Position numbers and translations under genes: made by a program | In this document: positions 8,495-15,630 of the stretch, in pieces | How positions within the stretch are numbered: position 1 is the first letter of the stretch | How the letters are laid out: the number at the start of each line of letters is the position of its first letter | The notes under the pieces: generated by a model | Told to the model about the DNA's origin: nothing | What the model saw: only the letters and a program-made list of their open reading frames with translations | Database searches by the model: none | Assembly: GCA_018659585.1 (NCBI GenBank) | Contig: JABJMC010000034.1 | Span: forward strand, 1-49,530 | Reading direction: 5' to 3' | Length of the DNA stretch: 49,530 nt | From: Candidatus Peregrinibacteria bacterium | Lineage (GTDB): Bacteria; Patescibacteriota; Gracilibacteria; UBA1369; UBA12473

Positions 8495-9805
8495 TTATTG
8501 TTTTGTCAACCCGGAGACCACCTGATGGAGGAGAGTCTTAATAGGGAGCACCGTGAGGCGAGCTTGTTTGGTGGCTTTGAGGCGGTCTTGGTAACGGAAT
8601 CCTTTGCGGACTTCACCAGAAAGGCCAAGTTCACCAAAGGCGACTAGTTTTTCGGGGAGAGGGAATTTTTTATGAGAAGATAAGATGGCTAGGCAAACGG
8701 CTAAGTCGATGGCTGGATCTTTTACTTTTAAGCCTCCTACAACATTTACATAAACATCGTGTTGGCCGAGGTCGATTTTAGCGTGTTTTTGGAGGACTGC
8801 GATAAGGAGTTGCAAACGGTTTAAATCAAATCCAGAAGTTGTGCGTTTGGGATAACCAAAATGTGTTTTGTTAGTAAGGGCTTGGATTTCAATTATTAGT
8901 GGCCGAGAACCCTCAATCGTAACGGTCAAACAGGAGCCAATTGGTTTTTCTTGGCGATTTTCTAAGAAAGCTTTAGTGGGATCAGGTACTTCTTTTAAGC
9001 CGGTACTGGTCATTTCGAATAAGCCGACTTCGTTAGTGGCGCCAAATCGGTTTTTTACGCCGCGAATTAAGCGTAAGTCCTGATAGCGATCTCCTTCTAA
9101 ATAAAGCACGGTATCAACTAAATGTTCGAGAGTTTTGGGACCGGCTAAATTTCCACCTTTGGTAACGTGAGAGATGATGAGTAGGGGAGTACCAGATTCT
9201 TTGGCAAAAGACATTAATTCTTCGGTGCAAGCGCGAACTTGAGTGACACCACCTTGTAAGCCAGTGACTTCGGTACTAGAGATTACTTGGATGGAATCAA
9301 TAATTACAAAGTCAGGTTTTTCGGATTTTAGGGTGGCCAAAATTGGCTCAAGTAAAGTTTCGTTAAGTAAGAACAAGTTTTCGGTTTTAATCTTGAGCCG
9401 CTTAGCTCTACGAGCAATTTGGTCAACAGATTCTTCGCCGGAGATAAGAAGAACTTTTTTATTATCTTTTGTTAAATTGGCGGCGAGTTGAAGGGTAATG
9501 GTTGACTTACCGATTCCCGGTTCGCCGCCCAACAACACCAAACTTCCTTCTACAATTCCACCACCTAAAACGCGATCAAATTCTGAAATATTGGTAGAAA
9601 TACGATCGAATTTTTGAGCAGCCTGTGAAAGGCGAGTGGGGGTTGGAGCTTTAATAGCTCGTTGTTTACGGTCTTTTTTTGCTTCTTCATTGGACACTAC
9701 ATCTTCGATAAAGCTGTTCCAGGCTTCGCATTCGGGGCATTTGCCAGCCCATTTGGAGCTTTGGTAAGAGCATTTTTCGCAGATGTAAATGGTTTTGAGT
9801 TTCAT
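8495..9805 (-). CDS. radA: DNA repair protein RadA (Sms)
   Basis: A 436-residue RecA-like ATPase that promotes branch migration during recombination. It has an N-terminal four-Cys zinc finger (C9, C12, C23, C26), Walker A GEPGIGKS at residues 94-101, a Walker B LLIIS region, the RadA-specific KNRFGATNEVG motif, and a C-terminal Lon-protease-like domain (YVNVVGGLKVKDPAIDLA, GELGLSGEVR). A minus-strand extended -10 (TGCTATACT, hexamer 9835 to 9830) lies upstream. The length is slightly below the usual 450. The assignment is secure. Confidence 0.96.
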   Translation of the reverse strand: MKLKTIYICEKCSYQSSKWAGKCPECEAWNSFIEDVVSNEEAKKDRKQRAIKAPTPTRLSQAAQKFDRISTNISEFDRVLGGGIVEGSLVLLGGEPGIGKSTITLQLAANLTKDNKKVLLISGEESVDQIARRAKRLKIKTENLFLLNETLLEPILATLKSEKPDFVIIDSIQVISSTEVTGLQGGVTQVRACTEELMSFAKESGTPLLIISHVTKGGNLAGPKTLEHLVDTVLYLEGDRYQDLRLIRGVKNRFGATNEVGLFEMTSTGLKEVPDPTKAFLENRQEKPIGSCLTVTIEGSRPLIIEIQALTNKTHFGYPKRTTSGFDLNRLQLLIAVLQKHAKIDLGQHDVYVNVVGGLKVKDPAIDLAVCLAILSSHKKFPLPEKLVAFGELGLSGEVRKGFRYQDRLKATKQARLTVLPIKTLLHQVVSGLTKQ

Positions 9806-9901
9806 TTTGGATAAGATTTTGTGCTCCTGAGTATAGCATATTCTGGTGGCATAAAAGAATTTTCCCTTGGCGATTTGATGAAATTTTGTTAAAGATGCTT
9901 T

Positions 9902-9938
9902 GGGTCAGTAGCTCAGGGGCAGAGCAGTCGGCTCTTAA
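9902..9938 (+). pseudogene. 5' half of a tRNA-Lys(CTT) gene, cut at the anticodon loop
   Basis: The sequence has a normal acceptor strand GGGTCAG, D-arm GCTC...GAGC, and the anticodon 5' stem and loop ending CTCTTAA, then changes to unrelated sequence. Joined at CTCTTAA to the orphan 3' half at 29004-29048, it gives a 75-nt tRNA with a fully paired acceptor stem (GGGTCAG with CTGACCC). This indicates a host tRNA-Lys gene interrupted by the 19-kb accessory region. The rejoined anticodon stem has one mismatch at pair 27-43. Confidence 0.8.
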
Positions 9939-10047
9939 GCTTATGGTCGTCGGCGAAAACGTGTAAAATGGGTAAAAATGAAGTGACCTAATGTTCATTT
10001 AAAACTAGAATTTCAAAAAGTCAAAAGCCTGAAAAATGGCTTACTAT

Positions 10048-10123
10048 GGGTCAGTAGCTCAGTTGGCAGAGCGGACGGCTCTTAACCGTTAGGTCCAGGG
10101 TTCGAATCCCTGCTGACCCACCA
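10048..10123 (+). tRNA. tRNA-Lys (CTT)
   Basis: A complete 76-nt tRNA with encoded CCA. The acceptor GGGTCAG pairs with CTGACCC; the D-stem is GCTC/GAGC; the anticodon stem is GACGG/CCGTT with loop CTCTTAA, giving anticodon CTT; the T-arm is CAGGG-TTCGAAT-CCCTG. It sits 109 bases after the truncated tRNA-Lys 5' half and just before an integrase gene, so it probably arrived with, or was rebuilt by, the integrated element and replaces the disrupted gene. Confidence 0.95.
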
Positions 10124-10128
10124 TTTTT

Positions 10129-10149
10129 GACTCCCCACGACCAATAGCC
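10129..10149 (-). repeat. Inverted copy of the GGTCGTGGG core repeat
   Basis: The minus strand reads GGCTATTGGTCGTGGGGAGT, closely matching the repeat at 12929-12946 and its downstream bases (GGCTTATGGTCGTGGGAGT). It lies immediately after the tRNA-Lys and before the first integrase gene, in the opposite orientation to the other copies. It may be a recombination or attachment-related site. Confidence 0.5.
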
Positions 10150-10173
10150 GAAGACAACTAACCCTCGGCTATT
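10143..10173 (+). promoter_or_regulatory. Perfect 9-bp inverted repeat abutting the integrase start codon
   Basis: AATAGCCGA (10143-10151) and TCGGCTATT (10165-10173) are exact reverse complements with a 13-nt loop, and the integrase ATG begins at 10174. It could be an operator, an integrase binding site or an RNA hairpin limiting translation. There is no T-run, so it is not a standard terminator. Confidence 0.55.
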
Positions 10174-11070
10174 ATGAAAATGAATATTCTTGAGCTTCAT
10201 GATCGATTCTGCCAAGAGGCAGAGGTCATCAAAAATTATCGTCCTTCGACGATTAAGTATTATCAATCCGCTATACATCAGTTTTTGAAGTTCTCTAAAC
10301 TGGAGTGGCTGGAAGAGATCACTACTGAAAAGTTGCGTGATTTTTTGTATAACGGGAGAATTGAAAGGAAATGGACAGCGGAAACCTTTATTTTTTATCA
10401 TAAAAGTTTGCGCGCTTTTTTTAAGTGGTGTGTTGGACGAGATCACATTTCAGAAAATCCTATTTTATCGATTGAGTTGCCACGAAAAGAAAAGAAGCTG
10501 CCCAAGAGGATTTCTAAAGATCAGGCTCAATTTCTTCTAGAGCATGCTTTTAATCGTAAGAATACGTATCGTTTTGAAGGGTATCGCAATGTGGCGGTTT
10601 TAGCGGTTATCCTTTATTCAGGTTTGAGGGCCAGTGAAACGCTCAATCTTAAGATGAGCGAGGTTGATCTGAAAAATAATATTTTGAATGTTGTGAGTGG
10701 GAAAGGAGCTAAAGATAGGGTTGTACCTATCTGTTTGCCTTTGCGTAGGTATTTAATTGATTATCTTAAGGATCGTGATCGTTTAAATCGTGAATGTATT
10801 TCTTTTTTTACTTCAGTCCGTGGTGATATCCCTTTTACTTATAATGGCCTCAAAAAGGTGGTTGAAGTCTTGAGGAAGGAGACAGGGATTAAATTTTCGG
10901 CTCATCGTTTGCGTCATACCTTCGCGACATTGATGCTTGAGGGAGGATGTGACCTGTTTAGCCTTCAGAAGATGATGGGCCACTCTGACATCAAAACCAC
11001 GACGATTTACCTTTCAACCACGGTAGGGCATCTTCAGGAACAGATTAGGAAGCATCCGTTGGGGTTTTAG
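10174..11070 (+). CDS. Tyrosine recombinase / integrase (left end)
   Basis: A 298-residue XerC/D-like recombinase with an N-terminal SAM-like core-binding domain (about residues 5-90) and a C-terminal catalytic domain. The catalytic set is complete: R152 in SGLRASE, K177 in GKGAKDR, H244 and R247 in HRLRHT, H270 in MGHSD and the nucleophile Y279 in TTTIYL. It sits 50 bases after tRNA-Lys, typical for an element that integrated into that tRNA. It is homologous to the recombinase at 27980. It could also be a Xer-like enzyme acting on the repeat cores found nearby. Confidence 0.93.
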   Translation: MKMNILELHDRFCQEAEVIKNYRPSTIKYYQSAIHQFLKFSKLEWLEEITTEKLRDFLYNGRIERKWTAETFIFYHKSLRAFFKWCVGRDHISENPILSIELPRKEKKLPKRISKDQAQFLLEHAFNRKNTYRFEGYRNVAVLAVILYSGLRASETLNLKMSEVDLKNNILNVVSGKGAKDRVVPICLPLRRYLIDYLKDRDRLNRECISFFTSVRGDIPFTYNGLKKVVEVLRKETGIKFSAHRLRHTFATLMLEGGCDLFSLQKMMGHSDIKTTTIYLSTTVGHLQEQIRKHPLGF

Positions 11071-11173
11071 TTTTTGAAATTATTAGAGTTCACATAAAAT
11101 TGATTAGCCAAAATAAGTTCAATTTTACTTGTGCCAAGAAAGTGATAAAATTTAGGTACAAAACATACAAAAT

Positions 11174-11386
11174 ATGAGATATCAATTTAACGAAGTTTTC
11201 ACAGAAAACGCGGATGGAACTTTATCACCCACCAGGCAAATAAGAGTTGGTGGCGTGTCATTTGGGCCAGGTGTTTCTTTTGGTTCAGGTGCAGCCTTTG
11301 CTAGCATCAACTTTCACCAATACAAAAATCATGATCTTGAAGCCGATGACGAAGACGGCATCTTAGTAATTAAAGCTATTTATTGA
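11174..11386 (+). CDS. Small hypothetical protein
   Basis: A 70-residue protein, MRYQFNEVFTENADGTLSPT, then a glycine-rich GGVSFGPGVSFGSGAAF segment and an acidic DLEADDEDG before the hydrophobic end ILVIKAIY. It has no signal peptide or membrane helix. It is four bases upstream of the next gene, so the two are probably translated from one mRNA; an AT-rich TAAAAT element lies about 25 bases upstream. I do not recognise a function. Confidence 0.65.
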   Translation: MRYQFNEVFTENADGTLSPTRQIRVGGVSFGPGVSFGSGAAFASINFHQYKNHDLEADDEDGILVIKAIY

Positions 11387-11389
11387 TTT

Positions 11390-11755
11390 ATGGCAGACGA
11401 AAAACAACAACCCATCATTACAGTTTATGACCCCGAAAAAGAGGTTAAAGAAGCTATAAAAACACTACAAAAACAACAAGGAATAATACATTGGGCAATG
11501 GTAGCTGTGGTCCTAGTTGTTGCAGTAGGCTTTATAACTGTGGTGATCGCCGCCTTCGCCATTTTCATAGATCATCAAGATTATGCTGCGCAGAGATATA
11601 ATGAATACATAGAACTTCTTGAAAAACGTGAACAATATCTCCAACTAGAAACACCTGACCAAGAAACTCTAGACATTGAAATAAATGAAGAAGTAGAATC
11701 AATCCAGGAGGCACCAGAAAATGACACGCTACCTGATATAAATAAAACAGAGTAA
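11390..11755 (+). CDS. Single-pass membrane protein, hypothetical
   Basis: A 121-residue protein with a short cytoplasmic-type N terminus (KEVKEAIKTLQKQQ), one strong transmembrane helix at about residues 35-60 (WAMVAVVLVVAVGFITVVIAAF), then an acidic, coiled-coil-like tail rich in Glu. It lies in the left accessory module with other small genes. No family is recognised. Confidence 0.65.
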   Translation: MADEKQQPIITVYDPEKEVKEAIKTLQKQQGIIHWAMVAVVLVVAVGFITVVIAAFAIFIDHQDYAAQRYNEYIELLEKREQYLQLETPDQETLDIEINEEVESIQEAPENDTLPDINKTE

Positions 11756-11812
11756 AATTGGGCTTACATCGGCTAGCACGGGCTAGCCGGCTCGCTCGCT
11801 AAACTAAATATC

Positions 11813-12034
11813 ATGATTGACTACCCAAACCTCACAGCAAGTCGACCAAGCATTAACTACGATACCACTGCTCTAACAATTCAGGGGTATGAATTAAAAT
11901 TCGCCCTTGATTTTGAGAATCCTACGCTTCAAGAAGTTATTGAAAAATGCGAAAAACATAACTGGCCATACAAAATTCTTGATGGCGACGGTCGACAAAA
12001 ACATATATGGATTAAAGGCTGGATCAGGGAGTAG
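11813..12034 (+). CDS. Small hypothetical protein
   Basis: A 73-residue soluble protein, MIDYPNLTASRPSINYDTTA, ending KHIWIKGWIRE. It follows a palindromic intergenic stretch (GGCTAGC...GCTAGCC at about 11774-11790) that may terminate transcription of the previous gene. Its composition is protein-like and it has a clear ATG. The function is unknown; a longer overlapping frame at 11907 looks like a shadow. Confidence 0.5.
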   Translation: MIDYPNLTASRPSINYDTTALTIQGYELKFALDFENPTLQEVIEKCEKHNWPYKILDGDGRQKHIWIKGWIRE

Positions 12035-12151
12035 TTTAGCTCGCTCACTCAAATTTGCCAGCGCTTGCGCTTCGCGCTATTTTATCATTGTCAAACTTCG
12101 GCTAGCCCGAAACGTTAGTGTGAATATCGTCGATTTTTAACACCAATAAAT

Positions 12152-12790
12152 ATGAAATGCCCATATCACGATTGCCAAAAAGATTATAATCCCGAATGGG
12201 GTAATGAAACACAAACTATATCTCCGACTAGCAAATGCACAGAAGGAGATGGTCTTTGGATCGAAACTTCAGAGTGCAAGTTTTGTGAACGACAGTTTCA
12301 TGAAGTTTATAGAGCTAAAGCAGAAAAAAAAGACTCATATCAAGGTCGTGCTAGCTACAGCACCATAAGAAAAGAGCTTTTATTTACTTTTCCTTCAACT
12401 AAAACAAAATTTGAGGCAAAGAAAATACCAAAAAAGATCAAAAATGCCTTTAATGAAGCTGAACGCTGCAAGTCCGTAGGATCTTTAACTGGTGTGGGAG
12501 CCTGTCTTCGTAAAACAATATATGCGATCTGTGATGACAAAAGTGCCAGTGGGAGAGATTATAAGGAAAAAATTGCAAATCTCCCCGTGAAAGGAAAATA
12601 CCAATCTTTGCTAAAACAAGTAAAATGGCTTGGGGACAACACTACAAAACCAGGAGATAAAAAATACACTATGGCCGACGCAAATTTGGCAATTGAAATA
12701 TTACCTCTGTTGGTTGAAGAACTTTACGCCAAGGATGAAAAAATTGAAGATGTTGAAAAAGTGCTTGCGAAGGTTAAATCAAGAAAGTAA
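12152..12790 (+). CDS. Zinc-ribbon plus DUF4145-like protein
   Basis: A 212-residue protein. The N terminus (MKCPYHDCQ) with C3 and C8, and a second CKFC at about residues 42-45, form a zinc-ribbon-like fold. The middle part (KIKNAFNEAERCKSVGSLTGVGACLRKTIYAIC, then LGDNTT and a helical LAIEILPLLVEELY) has the layout of DUF4145 domains, which occur in restriction and phage-defence neighbourhoods. The N-terminal Cys residues could make it a nucleic-acid-associated protein. It is the last gene before the 18-bp core repeat at 12929. The family call is moderate and the function is unknown. Confidence 0.65.
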   Translation: MKCPYHDCQKDYNPEWGNETQTISPTSKCTEGDGLWIETSECKFCERQFHEVYRAKAEKKDSYQGRASYSTIRKELLFTFPSTKTKFEAKKIPKKIKNAFNEAERCKSVGSLTGVGACLRKTIYAICDDKSASGRDYKEKIANLPVKGKYQSLLKQVKWLGDNTTKPGDKKYTMADANLAIEILPLLVEELYAKDEKIEDVEKVLAKVKSRK

Positions 12791-12928
12791 AATTTGGCAA
12801 CGCATTGTAATGGTTCAATAGCTTTGCATCACCCCAAAATTTAGGGCCACCAACCAGGTACTGCTAGGGCGAGAGGCCGTGGGCTTGGTGATTTTCGTTC
12901 TATTCTGCTTCAAAAGGGGGTAAAAATG

Positions 12929-12946
12929 GGGGCTTATGGTCGTGGG
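12929..12946 (+). repeat. 18-bp core repeat, left copy
   Basis: GGGGCTTATGGTCGTGGG is identical to the copy at 18465-18482 in the same orientation. The 22 bases upstream of both copies are also similar (gct...aaaaggg...aaaa). The stop codon and last codons of the DUF134 gene lie inside it. The pair bounds a 5.5-kb metal-homeostasis island. The last nine bases equal the T-arm stretch GGTCGTGGG of the orphan tRNA-Lys 3' half. Confidence 0.75.
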
Positions 12947-13245
12947 AGTGTTTTTTTGATTCTCGTATGGATGTTTATAATCTCTATTGCCTTCCCATTG
13001 ATAATGGCATCGGAGATCTTTTTGTGAGCAGAATTTAGCAATCTATGAAAAGTGGGCTGAGAGATGTTCATTTTTTGTGCAGCTGTTTTTTGGTTTAGTT
13101 CTTGAAAATCTTTTAATCGGATCGCTTCAAATTCATCCATGGCTAAAGGAACTATTTCTAGCTCACACTTTGGGATACCACTTGGTTTAAAGTAGGTTGC
13201 ATTAGGATTTCCGCGTATACGGCGGCGTCTTCTAGGTCTTGGCAT
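12934..13245 (-). CDS. DUF134 family protein (helix-turn-helix-like)
   Basis: A 103-residue protein beginning with a basic run (MPRPRRRRRIRGNP), then the DUF134 signature: a P-x-G-I-P segment, LAMDEFEAIRLKDFQELNQ and a sigma-like HTH (AAQKMNISQPTFHRLLNSAHKKISDAI). Such proteins are thought to bind DNA and often accompany DUF5320 genes, as here with a 9-bp gap. The C-terminal KTLPRP and stop are encoded within the 18-bp repeat, so the gene end may have been shaped by recombination. Confidence 0.85.
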   Translation of the reverse strand: MPRPRRRRRIRGNPNATYFKPSGIPKCELEIVPLAMDEFEAIRLKDFQELNQKTAAQKMNISQPTFHRLLNSAHKKISDAIINGKAIEIINIHTRIKKTLPRP

Positions 13246-13254
13246 AAAAGGGGA

Positions 13255-13452
13255 TTATTTTTCTTTTTGTGGACCATCGGGTTTTCGCTTCATCATTCCT
13301 TGACGAAAGCCACGGCCAAAGCCGCAACCTTTCATAAAGGGACATCCTCTCCCTCGTCCAGGCCCTCCTGAATCAGAGTTTTCGCAGTCTCCTTTCCCCC
13401 GACCCGTAAGTGGCCCTTGACCTTGTGGGCCTGTTCCGTCAAAGTTTGGCAT
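13255..13452 (-). CDS. DUF5320 family protein
   Basis: A 65-residue Gly/Arg-rich protein starting MPNFDGTGPQGQGPLTGRGK, the hallmark of DUF5320, with Cys residues at GDCEN, GRGCPF and KGCGFG that could bind a metal. It is next to the DUF134 gene, a pairing common in anaerobes. It faces the divergent YibE/F gene across a 71-bp AT-rich spacer. Its role is unknown. Confidence 0.8.
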   Translation of the reverse strand: MPNFDGTGPQGQGPLTGRGKGDCENSDSGGPGRGRGCPFMKGCGFGRGFRQGMMKRKPDGPQKEK

Positions 13453-13491
13453 GGTAAATATGATTAAAGAATATTGTATTTATATTATAAT

Positions 13492-13503
13492 GAATATATA
13501 TTC
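13492..13503. promoter_or_regulatory. AT-rich palindrome in divergent spacer
   Basis: GAATATATATTC is a perfect palindrome between the DUF5320 gene and the YibE/F gene, flanked by TATAAT-like and CATAAT sequences on either side. It may be an operator shared by both promoters. AT-rich palindromes can arise by chance. Confidence 0.35.
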
Positions 13504-13523
13504 ATAATACAAGAGCAATTGCT

Positions 13524-14618
13524 ATGACATTTCTATTAAAAATTACAAAAGGGCTACTGATTTTGTCGCTTACGATTGGAATGTTTGTTCCGGTGGCGCT
13601 GGCTTCAGAGAATTTTTATCGAGGAGAAGTCCTAGAGGTAATTAGTGAAGAAATAATTGAAGAGTTCGGGACATCTAAATATCAGGAAGATTTAAAAGTT
13701 GAATTACTAGAAGGCCCTGACGCCGGCGAGATTATTAGAGTGACGTACATCAATTCTTTTATTACTGATGGTTCGCAAAAAATTGAAGAAGGAGGAAAGG
13801 TAGTTGTCGTAGAATCCGTATTTGGAGAGAAAGTGATTTATTCCGTTTATGAGCCCTATCGCTTGCCAAACCTGGCCCTTCTGTTTGGCTTATTTGTTGT
13901 GATTATTTTATTTATCGGGGGGAAGCGAGGTTTTTCTTCTTTAATTGGATTGGCTGTTACTCTTTTAGTTTTAATAAAATGGATTATCCCTAACATTGTG
14001 GCAGGAGGAAATCCGTTACTTTTTTCTTTTGTAGGGGCTCTTATTATTGTTTGCGTATCTCTCTATCTTGCTCATGGCTTTAATAAAAGAACCTCGCTGG
14101 CCTTGGTGAGCACTTTGATTACTCTGCAAATCTCTTTAGTGCTTGCTCTTCTTTCCGTTTACTCTTCAAAACTTTTTGGTTTAGGTTCAGAAGATGCGGC
14201 CTATTTGGCCTTTGGATCAACTGATTCCCTTGATTTTAGAGGGCTCCTTTTGGGTGCAATTGTAATTGGTGCCTTAGGTGTTTTGGATGATGTCACAACA
14301 ACGCAAACGGCAACAATTTATGAATTGCATAAGTTAAATCCAAAACTTCCTTTTCATGAGCTCTATAAACGTGGCTTATCTGTTGGCAAAGAACATATCG
14401 CTTCTCTTGTGAACACATTAGTGCTTGCCTATGTAGGGGCCGCCTTTCCTGCACTTTTAGTCCTAACTATGTCTTCCCAACCTCTTTGGGTCCTTATGAA
14501 TAATGAATTTATGGCAGAGGAAATTGTGAGAACTCTTGTGGGGAGTAGCACCTTGGTTTTGGCAGTGCCCATTTCTACAGCTTTGGCAGCCTATGCGTAT
14601 CGGTCAAAAATTTATTAA
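13524..14618 (+). CDS. YibE/F-like integral membrane protein
   Basis: A 364-residue protein. An N-terminal signal or anchor segment (about residues 5-27) is followed by an extracytoplasmic beta-rich domain (about 28-110: VLEVISEE, LEGPDAGEIIRVTYIN, GGKVVVVE) and roughly seven transmembrane helices containing VIGALGVLDDVTTTQTATIYEL and GKEHIASLVNTLVLAYVGAA, which are the conserved motifs of the YibE/F family. The biochemical role of the family is unsettled. Its position in a metal island suggests a link to ion homeostasis. It converges with the ZIP gene and overlaps it by four bases. Confidence 0.87.
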   Translation: MTFLLKITKGLLILSLTIGMFVPVALASENFYRGEVLEVISEEIIEEFGTSKYQEDLKVELLEGPDAGEIIRVTYINSFITDGSQKIEEGGKVVVVESVFGEKVIYSVYEPYRLPNLALLFGLFVVIILFIGGKRGFSSLIGLAVTLLVLIKWIIPNIVAGGNPLLFSFVGALIIVCVSLYLAHGFNKRTSLALVSTLITLQISLVLALLSVYSSKLFGLGSEDAAYLAFGSTDSLDFRGLLLGAIVIGALGVLDDVTTTQTATIYELHKLNPKLPFHELYKRGLSVGKEHIASLVNTLVLAYVGAAFPALLVLTMSSQPLWVLMNNEFMAEEIVRTLVGSSTLVLAVPISTALAAYAYRSKIY

Positions 14619-15463
14619 ATAGCGTCCATATATTCCTCATCAAAATGCTCTTCAGTGTGGTCATCATGGTATTCCTCTCCCGCATCGTGACTATGTCCAT
14701 GATCGTGCTCATGTGAATGCGTTAGCAAAAGTAGCATCATCAAACCAATTCCCAATATAAATAAGAGAAATTGCATCAATGATCTTTGAATTTTTACCTC
14801 TTTGTGTAATTCAGGGATCAAATCCGCAGCAGCAATATAAATAAACCCACCTGCAGCGAATGGGACTAGGAAATGCGTAATATTTTCCACATATGCACTA
14901 ACAATCAAAGCCACAATAACTCCCAAAACTGCCGTTAACGCTGTGATAAAATTTAATAATAGAGCTTTTCTTTTAGAAAATCCTCCATGTAAAAGCACCC
15001 CAAAATCTCCGATTTCTTGAGGGATTTCATGCAAAATTACCGCCAGAGTAGTTGCAATTCCAACAGGAATACTTACAAGATAAGCCGCTCCTATAATCAA
15101 TCCATCGATAAAATTATGTGCGCCATCACCAAATAAATTCATCCAAGCAAACGGATGGGGATGCTCATCAGTCGTAGGATGATGGCAATGTCTCCAATGG
15201 ATAACTTTTTCGATAATAAATGAAGCCGCGATTCCAGTAAGCACATACAAAGAAATCTTTGGAGTAAAGCCAGTTTCTGCCACTACTTCAGGTAACAAAT
15301 GTAAAAAAGCATCGCCAAGCAGGGCCCCAGCAGAAAAGCTAATCATATAAATCAAAATTTTCTTTAAATATTCTGTCTTAATTGTCAGGGTAAAAATTCC
15401 GACAAGAGAAAGTAGACTAACGATGACTACGCTTCCTAATGAGTAGAGCCAAATATTTAACAT
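14615..15463 (-). CDS. ZIP family metal transporter
   Basis: A 282-residue polytopic protein with the ZIP core: GALLGDAFLHLLPE, HNFIDGLIIGAA in TM4 and HEIPQEIGDFGVLL in TM5, whose His and Glu residues form the binuclear metal site. There is a His-rich loop (WRHCHHPTTDEHPHP) and a His/Asp/Glu-rich C-terminal tail (HSHEHDHGHSHDAGEE). It imports divalent metals such as Zn, Fe or Mn; specificity cannot be read. It lies 17 bases after the small Cys-rich gene, so it is probably the last gene of the dtxR-feo operon. Confidence 0.92.
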   Translation of the reverse strand: MLNIWLYSLGSVVIVSLLSLVGIFTLTIKTEYLKKILIYMISFSAGALLGDAFLHLLPEVVAETGFTPKISLYVLTGIAASFIIEKVIHWRHCHHPTTDEHPHPFAWMNLFGDGAHNFIDGLIIGAAYLVSIPVGIATTLAVILHEIPQEIGDFGVLLHGGFSKRKALLLNFITALTAVLGVIVALIVSAYVENITHFLVPFAAGGFIYIAAADLIPELHKEVKIQRSLMQFLLFILGIGLMMLLLLTHSHEHDHGHSHDAGEEYHDDHTEEHFDEEYMDAI

Positions 15464-15480
15464 ATTAAGATGGGTTAGGG

Positions 15481-15630
15481 TTAATCAAAATGTTTTGAGC
15501 AATTGCTTGAATACGGACAACCATGACACGGATTTTTAGTATTCCTAAAAGGTGCTATAACATAGCGAACAATGGAAATAACCGAAGCAATAACTAGAAA
15601 AGAAACGACAATGATTTCGAGAATATTCAT
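15481..15630 (-). CDS. FeoB-associated Cys-rich membrane protein
   Basis: A 49-residue protein read from the ATG at 15630, directly abutting the feoB stop. It has one N-terminal transmembrane helix (MNILEIIVVSFLVIASVISI) and a C-terminal NPCHGCPYSSNCSKHFD with the CxxCPYxxxC pattern of the FeoB-associated Cys-rich protein family. It probably takes the place of FeoC, as a metal-sensing or stabilising partner of FeoB in the membrane. Its position right after feoB is diagnostic. Confidence 0.85.
   Translation of the reverse strand: MNILEIIVVSFLVIASVISIVRYVIAPFRNTKNPCHGCPYSSNCSKHFD

Noticed and set aside
10338-10540. 67-codon plus-strand frame inside the left integrase gene
   Set aside because: Out of frame with the integrase catalytic domain and lacking independent support; a shadow.
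11907-12140. 77-codon frame overlapping the gene at 11813-12034
   Set aside because: It overlaps in another frame and reads through palindromic intergenic DNA; the 11813 frame has the better start and composition.
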